Shown here in pieces: positions 6,244-13,550 of a stretch of 64,000 nucleotides of DNA. The DNA comes from Winogradskyella sp. GTDB taxonomy: Bacteria; Bacteroidota; Bacteroidia; Flavobacteriales; Flavobacteriaceae. The stretch is from assembly GCA_002722255.1 (NCBI GenBank), contig PBLD01000010.1, forward strand, positions 1-64,000. Direction: 5' to 3'. The position numbers and the translations under genes are program-made. Every line of letters starts with the position of its first letter. Within the stretch, counting starts at the first letter, position 1. Under the pieces are notes generated by a model. That model made no database searches and was not told the DNA's origin. It saw only the letters and a program-made list of their open reading frames with translations.

Positions 6244-7210
6244 TAAAGGACATATTACACAATTTATAGAGAAGTATTACCTGCACTTTAATGCAGCAGC
6301 TTTGGTTGATGCAGCCAAAGGTTACGAAGATCAGCTTAATAATGGTGCTAAGATGTTAGTGTCTTTGGCTGGTGCTATGAGTACTGCTGAGTTGGGTAAG
6401 ATTTTTGCAGAAATGATTCGTCAAGATAAAGTACACATTATTTCTTGTACAGGTGCCAATCTTGAAGAAGATATCATGAATTTAGTAGCGCATAGCCATT
6501 ACAAGCGTGTGCCTAACTATCGCGATTTGACTCCGCAAGAAGAATGGGATTTGTTAGAAAAAGGACTAAACCGAGTTACAGATACTTGTATTCCAGAAGA
6601 GGAAGCATTTAGACGTATACAAGAACATATTGTTAAGATTTGGAAAGATGCAGAAGCTAAAGGTGAACGTTACTTACCACACGAGTATATGTACAAACTG
6701 TTATTGTCTGGTGTTTTAGAAGAATACTACGAAATAGATCTAAAGGATTCTTGGATGTACGCAGCAGCAGAAAAGAACTTACCAATTGTTTGCCCAGGAT
6801 GGGAAGACAGTACTATGGGTAATATTTTTGCAAGCTATGTGCTAAAAGGCGAGCTTAAGGCAAGCACTATGAAATCTGGTATTGAGTATATGACATTCTT
6901 AGCAGATTGGTACACTGAGAATTCAGAAAAAGGCATAGGTTTCTTCCAAATTGGTGGAGGTATTGCAGGAGATTTTCCAATCTGTGTAGTGCCAATGCTT
7001 TACCAGGACATGGAGCGTACAGACACACCATTCTGGAGTTATTTTTGCCAAATTAGTGACAGTACAACAAGTTACGGATCGTATTCTGGTGCAGTGCCAA
7101 ACGAAAAAATAACTTGGGGAAAACTAGATATAAATACACCTAAATTTATCATAGAAAGTGATGCAACCATTGTTGCTCCATTAATTTTTGCGTACCTTTT
7201 GGGTATGTAA
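6233..7210 (+). CDS. Deoxyhypusine synthase-like enzyme, probable homospermidine synthase
   Basis: A 325-residue member of the deoxyhypusine synthase family. The active-site lysine is retained as Lys297 in ITWGKLD, matching the WGK motif of eukaryotic DHS. GWEDSTMGN and the NAD-binding loops are also present. Bacteria lack eIF5A, and bacterial DHS-like proteins are known to act as homospermidine synthases on putrescine. Homospermidine is the main polyamine reported for Flavobacteriaceae. Together with the two preceding genes this gives arginine to agmatine to putrescine to homospermidine. I place the start at ATG 6233, overlapping the speB stop. A longer frame opens at 6161, but its first 24 residues lie out of frame inside speB and look like chance. 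The exact product is inference. Confidence 0.8.
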   Translation: MSTNKGHITQFIEKYYLHFNAAALVDAAKGYEDQLNNGAKMLVSLAGAMSTAELGKIFAEMIRQDKVHIISCTGANLEEDIMNLVAHSHYKRVPNYRDLTPQEEWDLLEKGLNRVTDTCIPEEEAFRRIQEHIVKIWKDAEAKGERYLPHEYMYKLLLSGVLEEYYEIDLKDSWMYAAAEKNLPIVCPGWEDSTMGNIFASYVLKGELKASTMKSGIEYMTFLADWYTENSEKGIGFFQIGGGIAGDFPICVVPMLYQDMERTDTPFWSYFCQISDSTTSYGSYSGAVPNEKITWGKLDINTPKFIIESDATIVAPLIFAYLLGM

Positions 7211-7225
7211 ATCCAACCTTACAAG

Positions 7226-7555
7226 ATGAACAGAAAAGACCAACATTTAAAACGTGTCATTGTAGACTTTAAAAAACTAACGCCAGAAATTCTTGCTTTA
7301 TTGGTAGAGAAATATCCTGACGGTTACGACGACGACCACATTATTACATTCAGAAATGCTAAAAATGAAGTCGTAGATGCTGTTGAGGTAACTACCGAAG
7401 ATACCAAGTATTTGGTAAAAGTAAGTACCAAGTTGGCTGTAACCATGGAGAATTATGATGAAGATGATTATGAAGATTACGAAGATGATGATCCAGAAGC
7501 AGTACAAGACCCAGAAATGGCAGCAGATGAAGATGCTGATGATTTTGATGCCTAA
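7226..7555 (+). CDS. Conserved-type hypothetical protein with acidic tail
   Basis: This 109-residue protein of unknown function starts 15 bases after the deoxyhypusine synthase-like gene, so it is probably cotranscribed with the polyamine genes. Residues 1-72 are a compact mixed segment (VIVDFKKLTPEILALLVEKYPDGY, a short helix-strand pattern). The last 35 residues are almost wholly Asp, Glu, Tyr and Ala, a disordered acidic tail. No signal peptide or membrane segment. The acidic tail could bind polyamines or a basic partner, but that is speculation from context. Confidence 0.7.
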   Translation: MNRKDQHLKRVIVDFKKLTPEILALLVEKYPDGYDDDHIITFRNAKNEVVDAVEVTTEDTKYLVKVSTKLAVTMENYDEDDYEDYEDDDPEAVQDPEMAADEDADDFDA

Positions 7556-7626
7556 ATGTAATTGGTGTTAAATTATTTTGTAACTTTCTTTATACTATAA
7601 AGTTGCAATTATTTAATGCTTAAATT

Positions 7627-8040
7627 ATGGAGACGTCATTTCACATGTCATTACCGTGTTTGAGTGTAAAGGATACTCAAGACTTTTACATCAATAACAT
7701 TGGTGCTTCTGCAGGCAGAACCTCAGAAAATTGGGTAGATATAAATCTGTTTGGTCATCAAATTACGTTTATAAAAGCCGAAAAATTTAACTTCAATAAC
7801 CCTAATTATGTGTTTGAAGGTAAGATTTTACCATCCTTCCATTTTGGTGTTATTGTAGATGTTGATAATTGGAAAAAAATCTATACCAAGCTTACAAAGC
7901 AAGCGTTAGAAGTTGTAACCAAAACCACTTTTTTAAAAGAAAAAACCGGAGAACATCTTTCATTTTTTATTAAAGATACTAATGATTATATGTTAGAGTT
8001 CAAAAGTTTTAAAGAACCTAAAGACATGTTTTTAGCATAA
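7627..8040 (+). CDS. VOC (glyoxalase/bleomycin-resistance fold) family protein
   Basis: A 137-residue protein with one pair of beta-alpha-beta-beta-beta modules of the vicinal oxygen chelate superfamily. The first strand region is FHMSLPCLSVKDTQDFYIN, with WVDINLFGHQITF in the middle. The second half opens with SFHFGVIVDVDNWKKIY and ends in LSFFIKDTNDYMLEFKSF, where the final Glu is a usual metal ligand. Substrate is unknown; such small VOC proteins range from dioxygenases to lyases. Its stop codon overlaps the start of the next gene by one base (TAATG), so the two are translationally coupled. Confidence 0.75.
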   Translation: METSFHMSLPCLSVKDTQDFYINNIGASAGRTSENWVDINLFGHQITFIKAEKFNFNNPNYVFEGKILPSFHFGVIVDVDNWKKIYTKLTKQALEVVTKTTFLKEKTGEHLSFFIKDTNDYMLEFKSFKEPKDMFLA

Positions 8041-8816
8041 TGTTACCAGTTGTTGCTTATCAAGTAGCAAACACTATCAATATAAAAGCGAGCAGACAGC
8101 AATTGCAGTGGCAGTTGCTGTTTCAAGATAGTGATGAGTTGTTTTATTTACACTCAAAAGACAAGTATATCTATCTGTTTCAGTATGGGATGGTCAGTTT
8201 TTTTAACCTTTCAAAAACTGAAATAGATGAAGCTTTAGATACTATTAAACCATTGTGCGATACCTACTTTGCAGATAAAATTTCTGAAGAAGTTAATGTA
8301 GAAATACAAGCAAATACACTTCAGGTTAATTTTGAAAGTATAGTATTGCCAGATTTTAATAGCGAAATGATACGGTTAGTAATGCTTAATGCATCGCAAT
8401 CTGTAGCACTAAACCGTTTTTCTGAAATAACCGAAGCGCTTTTAATAGAAACTAACGAACACACCAAGTATTTAGAAGCCAGAGGAAAACTAAATATTTC
8501 AGGAAATAAGTTAAAACGATTTATAGGTAAAATCCTAAACATTAAAAACAAGATTTCTGAAAACCTATACATCTTTGATTCACCAGAAATAACCTGGGAA
8601 GACGAGCAGTTAAACAAATTAAATTCAGATTTAAAACAGACTTTCGATCTTAAGGATCGTTACCACGTTATCCATGATAGAATAGAGATTATAAAAGAAA
8701 ATTTAGAACTCTTTAAAGATATTATGGATCATCGAGAAAGTAGCCGATTAGAATGGATTATCATTATTCTAATTTTGGTAGAAGTCATAGATATGTTTAT
8801 TCTAAAATTGTTTTAG
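8040..8816 (+). CDS. RMD1/DUF155 family membrane-anchored protein
   Basis: A 258-residue protein of the RMD1/Sif2 (DUF155) family. The N-terminal half contains a YLFQYGMVSFFNLS element that matches the conserved core of the family. The central part is helical and charged. A C-terminal hydrophobic helix (WIIIILILVEVIDMFILKLF) probably anchors it in the inner membrane. Eukaryotic relatives are mitochondrial (RMND1) and support translation; the bacterial role is not established. The gene overlaps the VOC gene by one base. Transcription probably stops or weakens in the following 168-base gap, where I see only a modest hairpin, ATCATT/AATGAT. Confidence 0.75.
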   Translation: MLPVVAYQVANTINIKASRQQLQWQLLFQDSDELFYLHSKDKYIYLFQYGMVSFFNLSKTEIDEALDTIKPLCDTYFADKISEEVNVEIQANTLQVNFESIVLPDFNSEMIRLVMLNASQSVALNRFSEITEALLIETNEHTKYLEARGKLNISGNKLKRFIGKILNIKNKISENLYIFDSPEITWEDEQLNKLNSDLKQTFDLKDRYHVIHDRIEIIKENLELFKDIMDHRESSRLEWIIIILILVEVIDMFILKLF

Positions 8817-8984
8817 ACCAAGATAGTATTCTTCGCAACAAACCACAGTTATCATTCTCTCAGATAATGATCTAAAAGTTTTGGGCTTGAGGTGGTAAAT
8901 ACCCAACTACAAAATAAAATTATAAATAGAAATTCTTGAGCAAGACGTTGTAAGATAGAGTTTTAAGTAAAAAAGCAATTAAAA

Positions 8985-9353
8985 ATGAAAAACAGACAAT
9001 TTGTAGTATTTGTATTTTTAGTAATGGCATTTAGTGTTAATGCAATAGTAGATACAAAAAAAGATAAACAAGACCAGGAAACCGTTACTGTAATAGCAAC
9101 TTTTGATGGTTATGATGAAGAAGATGGTTATGCCTTCTTAGTGGCTGGCGAAGATGATGAGGAAGATGAAGATATCATGTATTTTTATGATGTTGCTCCT
9201 GAAGCACTAAAAGCTGTAAACCTTAAATCGGATGATATGATAGGTGAGCGTTTTCAGATAACCTATAAGATTGAAACCTACGAGGAGGAAGATGAATATG
9301 GGTATAAAGAAACGTACGAAAAGTACACTATCATAAAGATTAAAAAGATGTAA
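8985..9353 (+). CDS. Hypothetical exported acidic protein
   Basis: A 122-residue protein of unknown function. Residues 1-20 (ending in FSVNA) form a signal peptide, so it is exported to the periplasm or beyond. The mature part is rich in Asp, Glu and Tyr and alternates short strands (TVTVIATFDGY, FQITYKIETY, YTIIKIKK) with acidic turns. That suggests a small beta-barrel, perhaps OB-like. No metal-binding motif is clear, although the clustered acidic residues could bind calcium. It stands alone and ends in an intrinsic terminator. Confidence 0.68.
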   Translation: MKNRQFVVFVFLVMAFSVNAIVDTKKDKQDQETVTVIATFDGYDEEDGYAFLVAGEDDEEDEDIMYFYDVAPEALKAVNLKSDDMIGERFQITYKIETYEEEDEYGYKETYEKYTIIKIKKM

Positions 9354-9362
9354 TATTAAAGA

Positions 9363-9393
9363 GGCTGCTAATTAAATTGGCAGTCTTTTTTTT
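9363..9393 (+). terminator. Intrinsic terminator after the exported acidic protein
   Basis: GGCTGC (9363-9368) pairs with GCAGTC (9380-9385), with one G-U pair and an 11-base loop, followed by eight T residues. It lies within the last codons of the convergent gene at 9372-10802. Confidence 0.7.
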
Positions 9394-10802
9394 AGAATAA
9401 CTTCCCAAAAGAATGCAGAAAATACTACGAAGTATTCTAGAGCAACAATCCACAAGTTTTCAGATTTATCTGCTGTGCCAATACCAAGGTAAGAGAGGTA
9501 GCTTAAGATTATAATTGCACTCCAAATAAGTGGGTATCTGTAGTTAGTGAATATGCAAAGCATTACCAAAGTAGCAATATACCAAGGATGTACTGTAGTA
9601 CTTAAAAAAAGATAAATTGTAAAAACTAGTAGTATGGATGTACTAAGTTTAGGTATGGAATTATTTTTTTTAAAAAAGGAAAAGCCTAAAATTGCCAAAA
9701 TTGAAACTAGAGGCAGAATCTTACCAATTATACCAATTTCATTATAACCAGTAATAGCATAACCAATAGCTCTTAATACATAGTAGATGCTGGCATTAAA
9801 TTCAAAATTATTAAACCACAGTCCGACCGTTTTAGAGTAGTTGTCTACAAATTCTATTGAAAAGAATGGGATGAAAAATGCAATTAAGGTTATGCCAACA
9901 ATGGTATAGAATACAATTAGTTTTTTCATACCTGCGAAGGCAGACAAATTATTAGGTTCAGCGTAGCTAATCCATTTATGTTGGCTGTTCTTTCGGTCAC
10001 TGAGCGAAGTCGAAGTGAACCACCAAAAAAACAAAGGCAAAAACATCAAGGGAATCAGTTTTACAGAAACAGAGCAAGCAAAGACAACAGCAGCCCATTT
10101 CCAATAGCCTTTATGTAACAAGTATAAACTCCAAACTAAGAAGAAAATCATAACACCTTCAAAATGGAGGTTACCAGTAAGTTCTATGATGATAAATGGG
10201 TTTAAGATGTACCAAAAGATTCGATTAGAAGGTAATTTTAAGGCTTCTAAAAGCTTTTTTCCAAAATAGAGTGTTCCTATGTCGGCAGCAATAATAAGAA
10301 GTCTCATACCTGCGACAGAGCTTAAAATGCTGTTTCCGGGAAATAGATTTCCAAGAGCAAAACACAACTGATTTAAAGGTGGGTAATTGGTAAAGTGAGA
10401 GGCGTTTAGTTTACCCATACCATTATACAGTTCTTGCGCTAGAGGCATGTTAGTCTCACCTTGACTTATTATAACATTTGGTGTGTCCAAATACGGATTG
10501 AGCCCTTCTAAAATCATGTGTCCATCCCAAATAAACCGATAGAAATCTTGTGATAAATTGGGTAATGCAAATAGAAATAATAGTCTGAATAAGATAGACG
10601 CGATGAACAAAATTCTAAAGTAGAATCCAGACGTTTTCAAAATTTGGTAACCTATAACAAATAAGCAGCCATAGAGTAAAATGAGTTGTAACGCATCGGT
10701 TCGCTGTGTGTAGTAAGCAAACCATATGTAAAGCATACAACTTATTAAGATGTAAGCTAATGTTATCTTTTTGTATTTGTAAATATTGGCTAATTCAAGC
10801 AT
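9372..10802 (-). CDS. Polytopic GT-C-type mannosyltransferase-like membrane protein
   Basis: A 476-residue integral membrane protein with about 11-13 hydrophobic segments. The first long outer loop holds SQDFYRFIWDGHMILEGLNPYL, the Asp-containing signature seen in GT-C/GT87-type polyprenol-phosphate-sugar-dependent mannosyltransferases. A later loop has FTNYPPLNQ. It probably transfers a sugar from a lipid donor on the periplasmic face; donor and acceptor are unknown. Residues around 260-295 form a loop that is partly encoded by palindromic repeats (9929-9950 and 9995-10021). It therefore contains the peptides TSTSLSDRK and LSAFAGM that are probably not ancestral. The two glycosyltransferases at 11325-13519 lie on the same strand and may belong to the same glycan or glycolipid pathway. 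Confidence 0.72.
   Translation of the reverse strand: MLELANIYKYKKITLAYILISCMLYIWFAYYTQRTDALQLILLYGCLFVIGYQILKTSGFYFRILFIASILFRLLFLFALPNLSQDFYRFIWDGHMILEGLNPYLDTPNVIISQGETNMPLAQELYNGMGKLNASHFTNYPPLNQLCFALGNLFPGNSILSSVAGMRLLIIAADIGTLYFGKKLLEALKLPSNRIFWYILNPFIIIELTGNLHFEGVMIFFLVWSLYLLHKGYWKWAAVVFACSVSVKLIPLMFLPLFFWWFTSTSLSDRKNSQHKWISYAEPNNLSAFAGMKKLIVFYTIVGITLIAFFIPFFSIEFVDNYSKTVGLWFNNFEFNASIYYVLRAIGYAITGYNEIGIIGKILPLVSILAILGFSFFKKNNSIPKLSTSILLVFTIYLFLSTTVHPWYIATLVMLCIFTNYRYPLIWSAIIILSYLSYLGIGTADKSENLWIVALEYFVVFSAFFWEVILKKRLPI
9929..9950. repeat. Family B palindromic repeat, degenerate copy inside a gene
   Basis: ATACCTGCGAAGGCAG matches the first part of the 22-base family B repeat seen exactly at 46742-46763, with two substitutions; the 3' part is eroded. 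It encodes SAFAGM in the mannosyltransferase-like protein. Confidence 0.5.
9995..10021. repeat. Family A palindromic repeat inside a gene
   Basis: The core CACTGAGCGAAGTCGAAGTG is an imperfect palindrome with CACT/AGTG at the base and the family A centre GAGCGAAGTCGAA. It lies in frame in the mannosyltransferase-like gene and encodes TSTSLSD on the minus strand. Confidence 0.65.
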
Positions 10803-10892
10803 AATATATCCAAAGATAGAATTATTTAAATCTGCTATGTCTTATAGATAAAAAAAGAATAATAACTTTAAAAGGAATTAAAATGTAGAGTT

Positions 10893-11321
10893 ATGAGCCA
10901 TTCTATTTATTTCAACTTTATGATTAATGCTGATAAATTCAGTGTATATAGAGCTGTAACAGAGCCAGAACATTTGGTAAATTGGTGGCCATTAAAATGT
11001 TCTGGAATTCCTAATGAAGGCGAGGAATACAATTTTAATTTTACAGATAAATACAATTGGTATGCAGAAGTTAAAAGTGCTAAGCAATGGCATCATATTC
11101 ATTATAAAATGACTAAATCTGATGATGATTGGAATCCTACAACCTTTGGTTTTGACCTGGAAGAGAAGAACAACGGAATATATCTTCACTTTTTTCATAA
11201 AGATTGGCCAGAGTGCAATACACACTTTAAACATTCATCCTTTTGTTGGGCAATGCTCTTAAAAGGGTTGAAAGATTATTTGGAAAAAGGGACAATCGTG
11301 CCTTTTGAAGATAGAGAGTAG
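10893..11321 (+). CDS. SRPBCC (START/AHSA1-like) family protein
   Basis: A 142-residue protein with the START-like helix-grip fold. YFNFMINADKFSVYRAVTEP and HLVNWW form the typical first strand, helix and Trp-rich turn of AHSA1-type proteins. GEEYNFNF and WNPTTFGFDLEEKNNG follow as the antiparallel sheet, and the long C-terminal helix contains FCWAMLLKGLKDYLEKG. Members bind hydrophobic ligands or act as stress co-chaperones; the ligand here is unknown. It is a single gene between two minus-strand genes, and its stop is only 3 bases from the end of the convergent glycosyltransferase. Confidence 0.78.
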   Translation: MSHSIYFNFMINADKFSVYRAVTEPEHLVNWWPLKCSGIPNEGEEYNFNFTDKYNWYAEVKSAKQWHHIHYKMTKSDDDWNPTTFGFDLEEKNNGIYLHFFHKDWPECNTHFKHSSFCWAMLLKGLKDYLEKGTIVPFEDRE

Positions 11322-11324
11322 TAT

Positions 11325-12818
11325 TTATACTTTAGAACCTAAAGATTTAAAAAACACATACCCAAAACCAATACAAAGCATTAAGTGAAAAGGAAACAAT
11401 CCAAAGTCTCCACCTTGATCTCCAACTATAAATGCGCTATAAAGTCCAAATGCAAAATACAGCATTAATAAGCCTTCTAAAACCACATTTTTAGATAAAG
11501 ATTTCTTAAGGTATTTATTGTTTTTCCAGTTGTCTTTGAATTTCTTAATATTGAATTTTGGTGTTCTTACAAATTCACTCTTTTTACCAATATGGCCTTC
11601 TATTACTGCAATTGAGTTATGAAGTGAAAAGCCCATTGCAATTGAGAAAAACGTGAAGAACATACCAATATATCCAAAGAATTTTTTGAAACCACTTCCG
11701 TAGATATTTTTGTACATAAACCAGTAGCATACAAAGAAAATGATGGTACTCATTATAAAGAAACTCATCACGTAGAAGTAGTCTCTTAAATGTGCGTATT
11801 CGTTCTTAATGTATAGCATTGGTATGCTTAAAATAGCGACAACAAATATGCTTAAAAACATAGAACTGTTTAGCAAGTGTAATAAACCGTGTACTTTCGT
11901 TTTAGCCGAAATATTTTTAGACTTAATAACTCGCCAAAGCATTTTCCTGAAGTTCTCTGCACCACCTTTATTCCAACGGAATTGTTGTGATCTTGCAGCA
12001 CTAATAACTATTGGTAGTTCAGCAGGAGTTTCAACATCTTCAAGGTACTTAAACTTCCAGTTTTTTAGTTGTGCTCTGTAACTTAAATCTAAATCTTCTG
12101 TTAATGTATCTCCTTCCCAGTTTCCGGCATCAATAATACATTCCTTTCTCCATATACCAGCTGTACCATTAAAGTTTATAAAATGACCTTTACTGTTACG
12201 TCCTACTTGCTCTAGAGTAAAGTGCGCATCTAAAGCAAATGCCTGTATTCTGGTTAATAAAGAGTAGTCTCTGTTAATGTGTCCCCAACGTGTTTGTACA
12301 ACACCTATTTCTTCATCTTTAAAATAAGGTACTGTGCGTTTTAGCCAATTAGATTTTGGAAGGAAGTCCGCATCAAAAATGGCAATAAATTCACCTTTTG
12401 CGATTTCTAAACCTTCTTTAAGGGCACCAGCTTTAAAACCAACACGATTGGTTCTTGTAATGTGTTTTATATCTAAACCTGTAGCAGCTAGTTTTTCTAC
12501 ATGTGCTTTTGTAGAATGTACCGTTTCGTCTGTAGAATCGTCTAATACTTGAATCTCTAATTTATCCTTAGGATAGTCTAGTAAAGCAATGTTGTCTAGT
12601 AAGCGTTCCATCACATACATCTCGTTAAAAACAGGAAGCTGTATAGTAATGTAAGGTACTTCTTCAGGATTATTGAGATCAAATTTTTCGCAAGTATTGC
12701 GTTTCTTTTTTGATGACAAATAATTATAAAGAAGGTTTAATTGAGCTAGTGCGTACATAAAAATAAGTACGATAGCAATAGTATAAACAACAATAATAAA
12801 GTAGTGTAGGTAAATCAC
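11325..12818 (-). CDS. Processive family 2 glycosyltransferase (cellulose synthase-like)
   Basis: A 497-residue membrane glycosyltransferase of the cellulose/hyaluronan/glucomannan-synthase type. One N-terminal membrane helix is followed by a cytoplasmic GT-A domain and four or so C-terminal helices. All processive motifs are present: VLDDSTD (near 92), IFDADF (DxD, near 147), TEDLDLSYRAQ (near 238) and QQFRW (near 279). The domain matches CslA-like enzymes that build beta-linked polymers from nucleotide sugars. Product is unknown; an exopolysaccharide or glycolipid are both possible. It overlaps the next upstream gene by 4 bases, so the two glycosyltransferases are coupled. Confidence 0.82.
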   Translation of the reverse strand: MIYLHYFIIVVYTIAIVLIFMYALAQLNLLYNYLSSKKKRNTCEKFDLNNPEEVPYITIQLPVFNEMYVMERLLDNIALLDYPKDKLEIQVLDDSTDETVHSTKAHVEKLAATGLDIKHITRTNRVGFKAGALKEGLEIAKGEFIAIFDADFLPKSNWLKRTVPYFKDEEIGVVQTRWGHINRDYSLLTRIQAFALDAHFTLEQVGRNSKGHFINFNGTAGIWRKECIIDAGNWEGDTLTEDLDLSYRAQLKNWKFKYLEDVETPAELPIVISAARSQQFRWNKGGAENFRKMLWRVIKSKNISAKTKVHGLLHLLNSSMFLSIFVVAILSIPMLYIKNEYAHLRDYFYVMSFFIMSTIIFFVCYWFMYKNIYGSGFKKFFGYIGMFFTFFSIAMGFSLHNSIAVIEGHIGKKSEFVRTPKFNIKKFKDNWKNNKYLKKSLSKNVVLEGLLMLYFAFGLYSAFIVGDQGGDFGLFPFHLMLCIGFGYVFFKSLGSKV

Positions 12819-13519
12819 TTAAAACTATATTTAAAAATCCATGTTAAGATTTTTACGCCTGCAAATATAGCACCTTTTACCGTTCCTGAAACTTTTGAGA
12901 CACCTATTCTGTTTTTATATTTTACAGGAATCTCTCTATAGCTAAGTTTTTGCTTTAATGCTTTTAGTTGCATTTCAACCGTCCAGCCATAGGTTTTATC
13001 TTCCATTTTTAGGGCTAGAAGTTTTTCATATTTTATAGCTCTAAAAGGACCAAGGTCTGTAAAGGTAGATTTAAAAAATAGACGCATTAAGCTGGTAGCT
13101 AACCAATTGCCAAAAATTTGAGGGCCAGTCATAGAGCCTTCTTCTCGGAATTCTTTAACACGTGCTCCAACAACAAAATCAATGTTTTCGTCTATAATAG
13201 GTTGAACAATTTTTGTGAGTTCTTCAGGATAGTCGCTGTAATCTCCATCTAAAAAAACCACAATATTAGGTGTTTTTGATTGGTCGCTGAGCGAAGTCGA
13301 AGCGATGTATTCCATGCCTTTTAAGCATGCATAACCATACCCTTTTTGATGTTCTACCAAAACTGTAGCACCAGCTTGTCTTGCATTTTCTTCAGTATTG
13401 TCGGTAGAATTGTTGCTTACAACAATAATTTCATCAACAATAGAAGGAATTTCTTTTATGACATAAGGAATAGAGGCTTCTTCATTATAAGCCGGAATAA
13501 TTACAACTATTTTGGGCAT
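12815..13519 (-). CDS. Family 2 glycosyltransferase, dolichol-phosphate mannosyltransferase-like
   Basis: A 234-residue soluble or peripheral GT-A enzyme. IIPAYNEEASI (7-17), VSNNSTDNT (36-44) and the DxD region FLDGDYSDYPEEL (about 93-105) match DPM1-like enzymes that charge polyprenyl phosphate with a sugar. The later EMQLKALKQ and IPVKYKNRIGVSKVSG match the acceptor side. It could make the lipid-linked sugar used by the GT-C protein at 9372-10802; that is inference from context. Residues around 73-82 (STSLSDQSKT) are encoded by a family A palindromic repeat at 13284-13305, inserted in a surface loop before the DxD strand. It overlaps the downstream glycosyltransferase by 4 bases. Confidence 0.8.
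   Translation of the reverse strand: MPKIVVIIPAYNEEASIPYVIKEIPSIVDEIIVVSNNSTDNTEENARQAGATVLVEHQKGYGYACLKGMEYIASTSLSDQSKTPNIVVFLDGDYSDYPEELTKIVQPIIDENIDFVVGARVKEFREEGSMTGPQIFGNWLATSLMRLFFKSTFTDLGPFRAIKYEKLLALKMEDKTYGWTVEMQLKALKQKLSYREIPVKYKNRIGVSKVSGTVKGAIFAGVKILTWIFKYSFK
13284..13305. repeat. Family A palindromic repeat inside a glycosyltransferase gene
   Basis: TCGCT at 13284-13288 and AGCGA at 13301-13305 enclose the family A centre GAGCGAAGTCGAA. The minus strand encodes ASTSLSD, the same reading frame as the copy at 9995-10021. Confidence 0.65.
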
Positions 13520-13550
13520 CTAGTTCGTTTGAAAGTGCAAAATAAAAGCC

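Noticed and set aside
10310-10335. Further family B repeat near SSVAGMRLL in the mannosyltransferase gene
   Set aside because: Only about eight bases match, which is compatible with chance.
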